A stretch of 41,344 bases of DNA from SCRA01 sp035533275 (GCA_035533275.1 DATLUD010000033.1:1-41344); one strand, 5' to 3'. Shown: positions 8,232 through 16,035, counted from the stretch's first letter. The notes: generated by a model not told the origin, from the letters alone. Made by a program: numbers and translations.

Positions 8232-9420
8232 TCACGGCGATGCCTTGGCCGACGCCGATGCACATGGTGCAGAGCGCGTACCGCGTGCCGGTCCGGCGGA
8301 GCTGGTAGAGCGCCGTGGTGACCAGGCGCGCGCCGCTCATGCCCAGCGGGTGACCGATGGCGATGGCGCCGCCGTTGGAGTTGACGTGCGGGGCGTCGTC
8401 GGGAATGCCCAAGTCGCGCAGCACGGCGAGCCCCTGAGAGGCGAAGGCTTCGTTGAGCTCGATCACGTCCATCTGATCGAGTGAGAGCCCCGCGGCCTTC
8501 AGCACGCGCCGGGTGGCGGGGGCGGGACCCATCCCCATGATGCGCGGCGGCACGCCGGCCGCCGCCATCGCCACGACGCGAGCCTTGGGCTCCAGCCCGT
8601 GCTCCCGTGCGGCGCGCTCGGAGGCGATGACCAGAGCGCATGCGCCGTCGTTGATGCCCGAGGAGTTGCCCGCCGTGACGGTTCCGCCGGCGCGGAACGG
8701 CGTTGGGAGCTTGGCCAGTCCTTCCAGCGTGGTGTCGGGACGCGGATGCTCGTCGAGGTCCACCACGGCCACGGCACCTCGCCCTTGGGGCACCGTCACG
8801 GGGACGATCTCCGCGCGAAAGAGGCCGGCGGCCTGGGCCGCGGCGGCTCGCATCTGGCTGCGCCAGGCGAAGGCGTCCTGGTCCTCGCGCGAGACGCGGA
8901 ACGCCTCGGCGACGTTTTCGGCGGTCTCGGGCATCGAGTCGACGCCGTAGCGCTCGCGCATCCGCGGGTTGACGAAGCGCCAGCCGATGGTGGTGTCGAA
9001 GACCTCCGCATTGCGCGCGAAGGCGGCGTCGGCTTTGGCGTGCACGAACGGCGCGCGCGTCATGCTCTCGACGCCGCCGGCGATCAGCAGCTCCGCTTCG
9101 CCGCAGCGGACGGCGCGCGCCGCCGAGCCGACGGCTTCCATGCCCGATCCGCAGAGGCGGTTCACGGTCACGCCGGTGACGTCGACGGGGAGCCCGGCCA
9201 GCAGAGCCGCCATGCGGGCGACGTTGCGATTGTCCTCGCCCGCCTGGTTGGCGCACCCCAACACCACGTCGTCGAGCCGGCTCCAATCGGCACCCGCGTG
9301 GCGCTCCATCAGCGCCTTGATCGGCACCGCCGCAAGGTCGTCGGCGCGCACGGCGGCCAGCGCTCCGCCGTAGCGGCCCACCGGGGTGCGGACGGCGTCG
9401 CAGATGTAGGCCTCTTGCAT
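8215..9420 (-). CDS. Thiolase (acetyl-CoA acyltransferase, PcaF/PaaJ-like)
   Basis: This 401-residue degradative-type thiolase has all three catalytic elements: nucleophilic Cys90 in N-R-L-C-G-S-G, His357 in G-H-P-L-G-M-S-G-A-R, and Cys387 in C-T-M-C-I-G-V-G-Q-G. It also has the N-E-A-F-A motif. The N terminus (Y-I-C-D-A-V-R-T-P-V-G-R-Y-G-G-A-L-A) is closest to 3-oxoadipyl-CoA thiolases, but plain acetyl-CoA acetyltransferase cannot be excluded. The gene lies downstream of a PaaI-type thioesterase on the same strand (16 bp gap), which fits phenylacetate- or adipate-type CoA-ester degradation. No other pathway genes for these acids are in the window. Confidence 0.93.
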   Translation of the reverse strand: MQEAYICDAVRTPVGRYGGALAAVRADDLAAVPIKALMERHAGADWSRLDDVVLGCANQAGEDNRNVARMAALLAGLPVDVTGVTVNRLCGSGMEAVGSAARAVRCGEAELLIAGGVESMTRAPFVHAKADAAFARNAEVFDTTIGWRFVNPRMRERYGVDSMPETAENVAEAFRVSREDQDAFAWRSQMRAAAAQAAGLFRAEIVPVTVPQGRGAVAVVDLDEHPRPDTTLEGLAKLPTPFRAGGTVTAGNSSGINDGACALVIASERAAREHGLEPKARVVAMAAAGVPPRIMGMGPAPATRRVLKAAGLSLDQMDVIELNEAFASQGLAVLRDLGIPDDAPHVNSNGGAIAIGHPLGMSGARLVTTALYQLRRTGTRYALCTMCIGVGQGIAVIIERV

Positions 9421-9436
9421 GGTCCGGCGCTCTCTC

Positions 9437-9877
9437 CTACTCCTGCGGCGACGCGCCGCCCTCGACGGGGACCACCGTCCCCGAGATGCGATGGGACTTG
9501 CCGCGAAAGAGGGCGATGCGGCGCCCCTGCCCGTCGGTCACTTCCACGTCGTAGACGCCGGTGCGGCCGGTGAGCGCTCGCTCTTGCGCCACCGCCGTCA
9601 GCGCGTCGCCCAAGCGAGCCGGGGCGATGAACTCGATGCTCGCGCCGGCCGCCACGGTGTTCAGGTTGTGGCTGTTGCAGGCGTAGCCGAAGGCGGTGTC
9701 GGCCAGCGTGAAGATCAGCCCGCCGTGACAGACGCCGTGGGTGTTGACCATCTCGGGGCGCACGCGCATCGTCATGCGCGCCCGCCCGGGTGCGATCTCC
9801 TCGAGCACGATGCCCAGCCACTCGGCCACGCGGTCGCGCCGGCGCATCTCTGCGGCGACGGCGTCGGGATCGGTCAC
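9437..9877 (-). CDS. paaI: PaaI-type hot-dog thioesterase
   Basis: The 146-residue hot-dog protein has the PaaI signature N-T-H-G-V-C-H-G-G-L-I-F-T-L-A-D-T-A-F (about 44-62), which carries the H-G-G and catalytic Asp/Thr region of hydroxyphenylacetyl-CoA thioesterases. The start is a GTG at 9877. It removes aberrant CoA esters in phenylacetate degradation in other organisms. Here it lies between the ferredoxin reductase and the thiolase and is probably cotranscribed with both (15 and 16 bp gaps). The gene symbol is by family; substrate specificity is inferred. Confidence 0.85.
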   Translation of the reverse strand: MTDPDAVAAEMRRRDRVAEWLGIVLEEIAPGRARMTMRVRPEMVNTHGVCHGGLIFTLADTAFGYACNSHNLNTVAAGASIEFIAPARLGDALTAVAQERALTGRTGVYDVEVTDGQGRRIALFRGKSHRISGTVVPVEGGASPQE

Positions 9878-9892
9878 GGCGTCCGTCTCATC

Positions 9893-11242
9893 TCACTCGA
9901 CGCCGGCTTCGGAGAACGCCGCGGCCAGCAGCTCGTCCATGGTGACGAATTTCTCGCGCGGCTTACCTCCTTGAGCCCGGGCGACCTCGGCCTCCTCGAT
10001 GCGCTTCCAGGCGGCGAAGTCCACGACGTTGACCCCGCGCTCGCGCAGCAGGCGGTCGACCTCGGCGCCGCCGGGTTTGCCGTCACGCTCCGGCGACTGG
10101 TCGAGCTCGGAGAGGATGCGCTGGACCAGACCCTGCGCGTCGGTGCGATTGGTGCCGACCACGCCGCGCGGGCCGTGCTTGCACCAGCCCGCCGCGTAGA
10201 CGCCCGGCTCGATCAGCCCCTCGTCGTTGGCGAAGATGCCGCGCTTCTCGTCGAACGGGACGCCCGCGAACGGTGCCGTCAGGTAGCCGATGGCGACGAC
10301 CACGGCGTCGACGGGAAGCTCGAGGCGCTCGCCGGTGGGCACGGCGCGCCCGTTCTCGATGCGCGTGCGGTCGAGCAGGATGGCCCGCGCGCGATGCTCG
10401 CCCAGCACCGCCACGGGAGCCGCGTAGAATAGGATGTGGATGCGCATGGGCTTGGCGCCGTGCTCGCGCGCGGCGAACTCGCGCAGGATCTCCAGGTTGC
10501 GCTGCTTGACCTTGACTTCTTTCTCCGGGACCTCGGGGCCGACGTCGTCGGGGAGCTGCCGCGGGTCGACGATCACGTCGCAGCGCTCGAGGTCGCCCAG
10601 CTCGCCGAGCTCCTTGGGCGTGAAACTGGCCTCCACCGGGCCGCGCCGCCCGATGAGGTAGAGATCGGTGAGGCTCCCCGCGGCGATGGCCCGCGCGGCA
10701 TGGAGGCAGATGTCGGAGTCGGCCAGCTCCGCAGGCGTCTTGGCGAGCACGCGGACCACGTCGAGCGCCACGTTCCCGTTGCCGATCACGGCGAGCGCCT
10801 TGCCGTCGAGCAGCGGGGCGAGGTCGTGATGCTGGGGATGGCCGTTGTACCAGCCCACGAAGGCGGCCGACCCGTAGACGCCGCCCAGGTCCTCGCCCGG
10901 CACGCCGAGTGTGCGGTCGAGGGCGGAACCGATGCTCAGCACCACCACGTCGTAGGCGGCCTTGAGCTCGTCGTACGAGAGGTCGCGTCCGATCTCGACG
11001 TTGCCGAGAAAGCGCGTTCCGGGGCGGCTGAGCGTCTTCTCGAAGGCGCGCGAGACGTTCTTGGTGCTCTGGTGGTCGGGGGCGATGCCGCCCCGGACCA
11101 GGCCGTAGGGCGTGGGCAAACGGTCGATGACGTCGATGGACGAATCGGGCAGGAGTTTGGCGAGCGCCTCCGCGACATAGAGTCCGGAGGGGCCGCTGCC
11201 GACGATCGCGATCTGATGGCTCAAGGGATGGTGCTCTCCCAT
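9893..11242 (-). CDS. fprA: Ferredoxin-NADP+ reductase, adrenodoxin-reductase (FprA) type
   Basis: The protein is 449 residues from ATG 11242. A TTG at 11224, with GGGAGAG nine bases upstream, is an equally good start and would give a protein starting just before the FAD motif. The FAD-binding motif I-V-G-S-G-P-S-G-L-Y is at the N terminus and the NADP-binding motif V-I-G-N-G-N-V-A-L-D near the middle. The sequences A-P-D-H-Q-S-T-K-N and A-G-W-C-K-H-G-P-R-G-V-V-G-T-N are characteristic of adrenodoxin-reductase-like FNRs. It would move electrons between NADPH and ferredoxin. It is the first gene of the minus-strand fprA-paaI-thiolase group. The frame stays open far upstream, but that part is antisense to the oxidase gene and is not coding. 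Confidence 0.92.
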   Translation of the reverse strand: MGEHHPLSHQIAIVGSGPSGLYVAEALAKLLPDSSIDVIDRLPTPYGLVRGGIAPDHQSTKNVSRAFEKTLSRPGTRFLGNVEIGRDLSYDELKAAYDVVVLSIGSALDRTLGVPGEDLGGVYGSAAFVGWYNGHPQHHDLAPLLDGKALAVIGNGNVALDVVRVLAKTPAELADSDICLHAARAIAAGSLTDLYLIGRRGPVEASFTPKELGELGDLERCDVIVDPRQLPDDVGPEVPEKEVKVKQRNLEILREFAAREHGAKPMRIHILFYAAPVAVLGEHRARAILLDRTRIENGRAVPTGERLELPVDAVVVAIGYLTAPFAGVPFDEKRGIFANDEGLIEPGVYAAGWCKHGPRGVVGTNRTDAQGLVQRILSELDQSPERDGKPGGAEVDRLLRERGVNVVDFAAWKRIEEAEVARAQGGKPREKFVTMDELLAAAFSEAGVE

Positions 11243-11265
11243 CTGGCGTGGTCGTGCGCTTTTCT

Positions 11266-11281
11266 GCACGGGCCCCCGTGC
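11266..11281. promoter_or_regulatory. Inverted repeat in the divergent fprA/oxidase promoter region
   Basis: GCACGGG and CCCGTGC are 7-base perfect arms separated by two bases. The repeat lies 24 bp upstream of the fprA ATG, in the 165-bp gap between divergent genes. CCCCGGGG at 11285-11292 is a second palindrome next to it. It could be an operator for one or both genes; no regulator is adjacent. Confidence 0.3.
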
Positions 11282-11407
11282 CTTCCCCGGGGCCAGGGTT
11301 GTAGGGAGGTGTTGAAGGCGAGCCCGGCCGCCTCCTTGGCCGGCCCGAGAGGGATCCTCCGCGCCGCTCCGCCGCCCTGGGTACATGAACGGTCCAAGGA
11401 GATGACG

Positions 11408-11866
11408 ATGGATGCGAAGACCGAGGACTTCATTCGCACGCTCTTGTCGACGCACAACCTCATGACGCTGGCCACCGTGCGCGAGGACGGCTACCCGCAG
11501 GCCACCAGGGTGGGCTATGCCAACGACGGGCTCACCGTCTACGTGGGGGTCGCGCGCGACAGCCAGAAGGTGCGCAACATCGAGCGCTGCGAGAAGGTCT
11601 CGCTGACGGTCGACGGCGACTACCAGGGCTGGAACGACATCCAGGGCCTCTCGATGGGGGCGACGGCGCACGTGCTCACCGACTCGCGCGAGGTCGGCCA
11701 CGCCATGCGGCTGCTGACCGAGCGCTTTCCCGAGATGGCGCAGATGATCGAAGCCGAGACGCCCTCGGAGACGTCCAGCATGGCGCTGCTCAAGATCACG
11801 CCGACCGTCGTCTCCGTGCTCGACTACACGAAGGGCTTCGGGCACACCGAGCTGGTCACGGTGTGA
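11408..11866 (+). CDS. Pyridoxamine 5'-phosphate oxidase-fold flavoprotein
   Basis: The 152-residue split-barrel FMN/F420-type protein has the core L-M-T-L-A-T-V-R-E-D-G-Y-P-Q-A-T-R, characteristic of the PPOX family. AAGGAG at 11396-11401 is directly adjacent to a first ATG (11402) and six bases from a second (11408), so the second is preferred. The cofactor could be FMN, F420 or heme; the sequence does not decide. It is divergent from fprA and convergent with the helicase gene, and has no operon partner. Confidence 0.85.
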   Translation: MDAKTEDFIRTLLSTHNLMTLATVREDGYPQATRVGYANDGLTVYVGVARDSQKVRNIERCEKVSLTVDGDYQGWNDIQGLSMGATAHVLTDSREVGHAMRLLTERFPEMAQMIEAETPSETSSMALLKITPTVVSVLDYTKGFGHTELVTV

Positions 11867-11869
11867 CGA

Positions 11870-11899
11870 CGGAGCGCCCCACGATCGTGGGGCGCTCCG
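11870..11899. terminator. 30-bp perfect palindrome, likely bidirectional terminator
   Basis: A 15-bp arm starting CGGAGCGCCCC is followed immediately by its exact complement (centre ACGA|TCGT). It sits three bases after the oxidase stop and about 40 bp from the convergent helicase stop. As RNA it forms an extremely stable hairpin on either strand. There is no clear U-tract. A 14-bp perfect palindrome, GGCTCCTAGGAGCC, follows at 11912-11925 and may serve the opposite direction. Confidence 0.65.
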
Positions 11900-11940
11900 G
11901 CTCGGTGAAGCGGCTCCTAGGAGCCTATCGCACCATGCTA

Positions 11941-13155
11941 CTAGGCCCGGGCGGAGGCCCGTCCCGTGCGCGGTGCGGGGCCGCGACGCCGCGCCTGCGG
12001 CGCGGGCGCCGCCGATGCGGCGAGAGCGGGCTCGAAGCCCTCGACGCGCTTGCGCGGGAGCTTCTTGCCCAGCGCGCGCTCGATGTCGCGCAGGCTGCGT
12101 TCCTCGTCCGGCGCGACGAAGGTGATGGCGTCGCCCTCCAGCTCCGCGCGCCCCGTGCGCCCAACGCGGTGGATGTAGTCGTCCGGAACGCTCGGCACGT
12201 CGAAGTTCAGCACGTGGCTGAGGGTCGAGATGTCGATGCCGCGCGCGGCGATGTCGGTGGCCACGAGCACGCGGTACTTGCCCTCTTTGAAGCCGGTCAG
12301 GGCGCGGACGCGCTGTGCCTGAGAGCGGTCGCCGTGGATGCGCTCGGCCGGGACACCGTTGGTGGCGAGCACCTTCGCCAGACGATCGGCCCGCGACTTC
12401 GTGCGCGTGAACGCGATGATGCTGAAGATGCCGTTGTCCTTGAGCAATTCCAGCAAGAGACGGGACTTGCCGTCCTGCGCCACGTGATAGACGCTCTGCG
12501 TGATGCCGGTGGCCGGGGCGGCCTTGCGCGCAAGCTCGACGCGCACCGGATCGACCAGGATCTCGGCGAGCAGCGAGGCGATCTCGGGAGGGATGGTCGC
12601 CGAGAAGCAGAGGTTCTGCCGCTGCTTGGGCAGCCGCGCGAGCACACGGCGGATGGCGGGCAGGAAGCCCATGTCCAGCATGCGGTCGGCCTCGTCGAGG
12701 ACGAGGTGCTCGATCCCGTCGAGCTTGCCGTAGGGACGGTTGAGATGGTCGAGCAGGCGCCCCGGAGTGGCGACGATGACGTCGACGTTCTTCTTGAACG
12801 CGAGCTCCTGGTTGGCCATGCCGACGCCGCCGTAGACGGCGGCGATGCGCAGCGGCGTCAGCTTCGCGGCGGCCACGAGCGAGTCGCGAATCTGCACCGC
12901 GAGCTCGCGGGTCGGCGCGAGGATGAGGGCACGCGTCTTGCCGCGCGGCTGCTGCAGGATCGCGTTGAGCACGGGCAGCCCGAAGGCGAGCGTCTTGCCG
13001 CTGCCGGTCATGGCGCTGGCGAGGACGTCGCGTCCGGCCAATGCGGCCGGGATGGCCTGCGCTTGGATGGGGGTGGGGAGAGTGAAGCCGAGCTTGGCAA
13101 CACCGCGCACGAGGTCGGTGTGCAGCTGGAGTTCTGAGAAGTTCTTGATGGAAAT
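11941..13155 (-). CDS. DEAD-box ATP-dependent RNA helicase (RhlE-like), ATT start proposed
   Basis: All helicase motifs are present: Q motif P-T-P-I-Q, motif I A-M-T-G-S-G-K-T, Ia P-T-R-E-L-A, Ib T-P-G-R, II D-E-A-D, III S-A-T, and VI H-R-V-G-R-T-G-R. A short basic, Ala/Pro/Arg-rich tail follows. The first standard start codon is a GTG at 13110, but the frame upstream reads I-S-I-K-N-F-S-E-L-Q-L-H-T-D-L. This is the conserved helicase N terminus and includes the aromatic residue that belongs to the Q motif. There is no ATG, GTG or TTG between that GTG and an in-frame stop at 13264-13266. An ATT at 13155 would give the usual M-S-x-K-N-F-S-E-L start, so the protein is 404 residues by this reading. 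Such enzymes unwind RNA in ribosome assembly or at low temperature. Confidence 0.88.
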   Translation of the reverse strand: MSIKNFSELQLHTDLVRGVAKLGFTLPTPIQAQAIPAALAGRDVLASAMTGSGKTLAFGLPVLNAILQQPRGKTRALILAPTRELAVQIRDSLVAAAKLTPLRIAAVYGGVGMANQELAFKKNVDVIVATPGRLLDHLNRPYGKLDGIEHLVLDEADRMLDMGFLPAIRRVLARLPKQRQNLCFSATIPPEIASLLAEILVDPVRVELARKAAPATGITQSVYHVAQDGKSRLLLELLKDNGIFSIIAFTRTKSRADRLAKVLATNGVPAERIHGDRSQAQRVRALTGFKEGKYRVLVATDIAARGIDISTLSHVLNFDVPSVPDDYIHRVGRTGRAELEGDAITFVAPDEERSLRDIERALGKKLPRKRVEGFEPALAASAAPAPQARRRGPAPRTGRASARA

Positions 13156-13319
13156 GCGATCTTTCGGGTGTGCGCGCTCTACGCGTCTCGAGACCGAGAG
13201 GAAGATCGCGCGGTGTGACGGCGAGACATGCTCAGCCGTACTCGTGCCGATGGCACGAGGCTCTCATCATCCCATAATTTCGGAAATCCGTCAAGTCCGC
13301 CCAGGAGAGCGGGCCTGGG

Positions 13320-13538
13320 CTAGGTCGGCTTCTGCCCCGGCGTACGGCGGTTGGTCGAGAGCCCGAAGACCGTGTAGAGCGGGCAGGTTCCCACCAGTCC
13401 GGTGAACAGCGGGATCACGCCCAGCCACCCCCAGGGCGTCTGCGGCCCGACGAAGACCAGCGCGAGCACCGCGAGGCCCAGGACGATGCGGATGGCCCGC
13501 TCCACCGGGTGGACGTTGCTCGGAAACAGCTTGCTCAT
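13320..13538 (-). CDS. Small DUF2892/YgaP-type membrane protein
   Basis: The 72-residue protein matches the inner-membrane YgaP-like transmembrane domain. It opens S-N-V-H-P-V-E-R-A-I-R-I-V-L-G, with two hydrophobic segments (about 17-35 and 38-58) and the conserved G-x-C-P-L-Y near the second helix. ATG 13538 is chosen because GAGGGA lies 11 bases upstream; a GTG nine bases earlier is too close to it. Homologues are often next to rhodanese or sulfur-metabolism genes, which are not present here. It lies upstream of the helicase on the same strand, divergent from the rubrerythrin-like gene. Confidence 0.85.
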   Translation of the reverse strand: MSKLFPSNVHPVERAIRIVLGLAVLALVFVGPQTPWGWLGVIPLFTGLVGTCPLYTVFGLSTNRRTPGQKPT

Positions 13539-13660
13539 GGCGTACACATTCCCTCTTACGACGCGATTCTAGCGCGGAGTTGGGAGCGAGCCGTGAACAA
13601 CCTGGGAACGAAGTTTGGAGCGGCCGGCGCGGTGGCATGATGCTGGACAAGGAGAGCGCC

Positions 13661-14053
13661 ATGAAAGCCAGGACCAAAGATCACCTGTTCACCGCGATGC
13701 ACGGCGAAGCGTTCGCCTACGCGAAGTTCATGCTCTACGCCGACCACGCGCGCGCCGGCGGCAACGCGGAGCTCGCCGCCCTGTTCGAGGAGACGGCGAA
13801 GGTCGAGTTCTTCAAGCACTTCGCCGAGGAGGCGAAGCTGGCCGGACTCGTGGGCAAGGATGCCGATAACCTCAAGGACGCCATCAAGGGCGAAGACCTC
13901 GAAGCCAAGACGGTGTACAGGAAGTTCGCCGAGGAGGCCGAGGCCTTAGGCGACCTTGAGGTCGCGAGGCACTTCGCCGAGGTGCGCCGCGCCGAGAGTG
14001 TCAACTCCACCGCGTTCGGGGCCGCGCTGGAGAAGCTCGAATCCGTTACGTAG
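13661..14053 (+). CDS. Rubrerythrin-like ferritin-fold protein without rubredoxin domain
   Basis: The 130-residue four-helix protein has A-M-H-G-E-A-F-A-Y-A-K-F (Glu16) and E-E-T-A-K-V-E-F-F-K-H-F (Glu43/44, Glu49, His53) as likely di-iron ligands, with further Glu in E-A-E-A-L-G-D and V-R-R-A-E-S in the second half. It lacks the C-terminal Cys4 rubredoxin domain of classical rubrerythrin. The start is ATG 13661, with AAGGAG six bases upstream. The likely role is peroxide or oxygen defence. Its last 8 bases overlap the convergent selenoprotein gene. Confidence 0.85.
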   Translation: MKARTKDHLFTAMHGEAFAYAKFMLYADHARAGGNAELAALFEETAKVEFFKHFAEEAKLAGLVGKDADNLKDAIKGEDLEAKTVYRKFAEEAEALGDLEVARHFAEVRRAESVNSTAFGAALEKLESVT

Positions 14054-14879
14054 GGTCGCGCGGGTCCCAAAGCTGGACGGCGCGCAGGCCGGGGAGCGCC
14101 GGGCGCACGAGCGCGGCGATCATCGCCTCGAGTTGGGGGGCGGGCAAAAGGCAGACGCCGCCTTCGCACGCGGCCGCGTCGAAGATGTCGAGCTGCGCCT
14201 GGAGCACCCCTTCCTCGTAGGTCCGCAGCACCAGCTCGGCGCCGTCGGCGCGCAAGCCTTCGGCAAAGGCGTCCACCGCGCGCCGAGCCAGCTCGAGCGG
14301 GCTCTCCTCGAGGCTCGGCGCCGCCGAGGCCCCGTCGGCGCTCAGCGCCGGGCGCCCGGTGAGCTTCGCCAGGATCTCGTCCCAGTGGGCGTCGATGAGC
14401 GCTTGCACACGCTCCCGGGTGAGGATGGACGTCGGGTGCGGAAGATAGACCACGGCGCGCTCGACGTAGTCCGACGGGAGCCCGAGGAGCTCCGCGGTGG
14501 CGTCGGCGATGGGGCGAAAGACGTCGTTGGCCAGCACCACCGCGGGAATGCCGCGGCGCTCGAACTCGACTGCGTCCCGCAAACTGCAGGAGACGCAGCT
14601 CCCTCACCCACCCAGCGCGGTGACGACGGCGCCGCACTCGCGCAGCTGGTCCAGGACGTCGGGCTCGGCCACCCGCGAGAACGACCCCTTGCGCGCGCGG
14701 GCGATGCGGGCCCCTTGGCCGTCCAGCTTGGAGGCGATGCGCTCCAGCATCACGTCGGCCTGCTCCTTGGAGTTGTCGAGCAGTCCGATGGTCTCTCCGG
14801 AGAGCGCGGCGGGGCGGGGAGCGGTCTCGGCCTTCGCCGGTCGCCGGCTGCCGCGCGGATCGTAGACGCGAACGGTCAT
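14046..14879 (-). CDS. UGSC-family selenoprotein (in-frame TGA encodes Sec92)
   Basis: The gene is one 277-residue frame if TGA at 14604-14606 is read as selenocysteine. The reading across it is A-V-V-T-A-L-G-G-U-G-S-C-V-S-C-S-L-R-D, giving the U-G-S-C motif that defines the UGSC family, with the conserved R-R-G-I-P-A-V-V-L-A-N following. Other residues that fit the family are L-L-D-N-S-K near 34-38 and Cys98. The start at ATG 14879 has GAGGAG eight bases upstream. Codon bias is the same before and after the TGA, and a SECIS-like hairpin follows it directly. Without recoding it would look like two fragments. The family is thought to be redox-active but has no established reaction. It lies 13 bp downstream of a conserved partner gene, so the two are likely cotranscribed. 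Confidence 0.9.
14570..14598 (-). promoter_or_regulatory. Bacterial SECIS-like hairpin of the UGSC selenoprotein
   Basis: Starting six bases after the UGA, CUGCGUC pairs perfectly with GACGCAG (7 bp). After a U-C bulge, a 4-bp upper stem closes the 5-base loop AGUUU. The apical loop starts 18 bases past UGA, within the 16-37 range known for bacterial SECIS elements. It has G in its second position and a bulged U, both features of the consensus that SelB recognises. Confidence 0.8.
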
Positions 14880-14892
14880 CTCGGAGGCTCCT

Positions 14893-15930
14893 CTAGACGG
14901 GACGGTGGACGGGACGGCTGGCGAGCCAGGAGGGAACGACGGTTGAGAAACCGCCCGTCGGGGCGCCCACGACGCAGACGATGAGGCTCTCCGGGGCATC
15001 GATGACGGGCACGCGCGTGCGCGGGTCGCCGGGATCGCCGTAGCGCGCGGCCACGCCCAGCGTGCGCGCTCGATCGAACTCTCCCGAGGCGGTGAGGCGC
15101 TCGAGGGAGTTGGCGGCGCGCTCGTAGAGAAAGCGCTGCACGTCGGCGACGCTCCAGCCGGCGTTCGCGACGATGCGGGCATGCTGCGGACAGAGCGCCA
15201 GCGTCATCGGGCCGGGCAGGCACGCGTTGAGCGTGCCCAGCGCGCGCATCACGTCGGCGACGTTCTCCAGCAGGCGTTCCGGGTCGGCGCTGCGATGATC
15301 GGCCACCACGTGGCCGTCCTCAGCCGCCATGAGCGTCACCGACGTCGTGCCCGGCGCGTAGCCTTCGCGCTCCGCCAGCGAGGGCCACGGCGACTGCTCC
15401 AGGTTCTCCGCGGCGCAGAAGGTGTACTTGGCCGGAGAGCCTTGCACGCTCATGTCGGTCTTGCCGGGGAGGCCTCCGCCGACGTTGGCCATCACCAGAC
15501 GCAGCGTCCGGCCGACGGCGGCGTTGGCGCGGTTGTGCGGGCCGAAGGCATTGAACGACGCGTTCATGCCGGCTCTCGCAGCAGCGGGCCCGCTCACCAC
15601 GATCAGTGGAGTGGCGCTGTGCGTGGTCGACTGAATCCCATTGAGGTTGAAGGCGGGCTCGAGCGCCGCCTCGACGGCCGTCAGGGCGATGGGGAACGCC
15701 GGCGCGGGGCAGCCCGCGAGCACGGCGTTGACGGCGACGTCGCGCACCGTGAGGCGCGCCCCGCCTGGCGGCACGGCACCCAGGTCGAAGTCGGGCTCCC
15801 TCGTCGTCGCGGCGAGCAGCTGCGCCACGCGGCGCTCCGTGGGGAGCACGACGGGCAGGCCGTCGGAGAAGTGCTCGATGTAGTGATCGAGCGCCGCGTC
15901 CGCATCGGAAAACTCGAGCAGCTCGGCCAC
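14893..15930 (-). CDS. Conserved protein of unknown function, partner of the UGSC selenoprotein
   Basis: The 345-residue soluble protein starts at GTG 15930, with GGAGG eight bases upstream. I do not recognise a named family. The sequence has conserved-looking segments such as G-L-P-V-V-L-P-T near the N terminus, G-P-A-A-A-R-A-G-M-N-A-S-F-N, N-V-G-G-G-L-P-G-K-T-D, and C-L-P-G-P-M-T-L-A-L-C-P-Q-H. No signal peptide or membrane segment is seen. It has several Cys, including A-G-C-P-A-P and L-C-P-Q-H, but no CxxC pair. It is the first gene of a two-gene minus-strand unit with the UGSC selenoprotein and is divergent from the GntR operon. A joint enzymatic role is plausible but unproven. Confidence 0.8.
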   Translation of the reverse strand: MAELLEFSDADAALDHYIEHFSDGLPVVLPTERRVAQLLAATTREPDFDLGAVPPGGARLTVRDVAVNAVLAGCPAPAFPIALTAVEAALEPAFNLNGIQSTTHSATPLIVVSGPAAARAGMNASFNAFGPHNRANAAVGRTLRLVMANVGGGLPGKTDMSVQGSPAKYTFCAAENLEQSPWPSLAEREGYAPGTTSVTLMAAEDGHVVADHRSADPERLLENVADVMRALGTLNACLPGPMTLALCPQHARIVANAGWSVADVQRFLYERAANSLERLTASGEFDRARTLGVAARYGDPGDPRTRVPVIDAPESLIVCVVGAPTGGFSTVVPSWLASRPVHRPV

Positions 15931-15977
15931 GGGCAACCTCCGGGTCGTGCGTGATGGCGTCTCGCGAGGTTCATTGG

Positions 15978-16028
15978 CCTTCCACGCTCGCCCTTTGGAG
16001 GGGCGAGCTCCTCGCAAAGGGTGGAAGG
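15978..16028. repeat. Nested inverted repeats in the divergent promoter region
   Basis: The outer arms CCTTCCAC (15978-15985) and GTGGAAGG (16021-16028) enclose inner arms GCTCGCC (15986-15992) and GGCGAGC (16002-16008). Together they make a 15-bp interrupted stem with a 12-base bulge on one side. It lies between the two divergent start codons. It could be a regulatory RNA structure or a double operator. Confidence 0.45.
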
Positions 16029-16035
16029 ACTTGTG

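Noticed and set aside
11243..11845. N-terminal extension of the ferredoxin reductase
   Set aside because: It is antisense to the oxidase gene. The FAD motif that normally lies at the N terminus begins just after 11242.
14046..15182. Treating the UGSC region as a pseudogene or two separate genes
   Set aside because: The break is a single TGA at the family's Sec position with a SECIS-like hairpin; both halves keep frame and codon bias.
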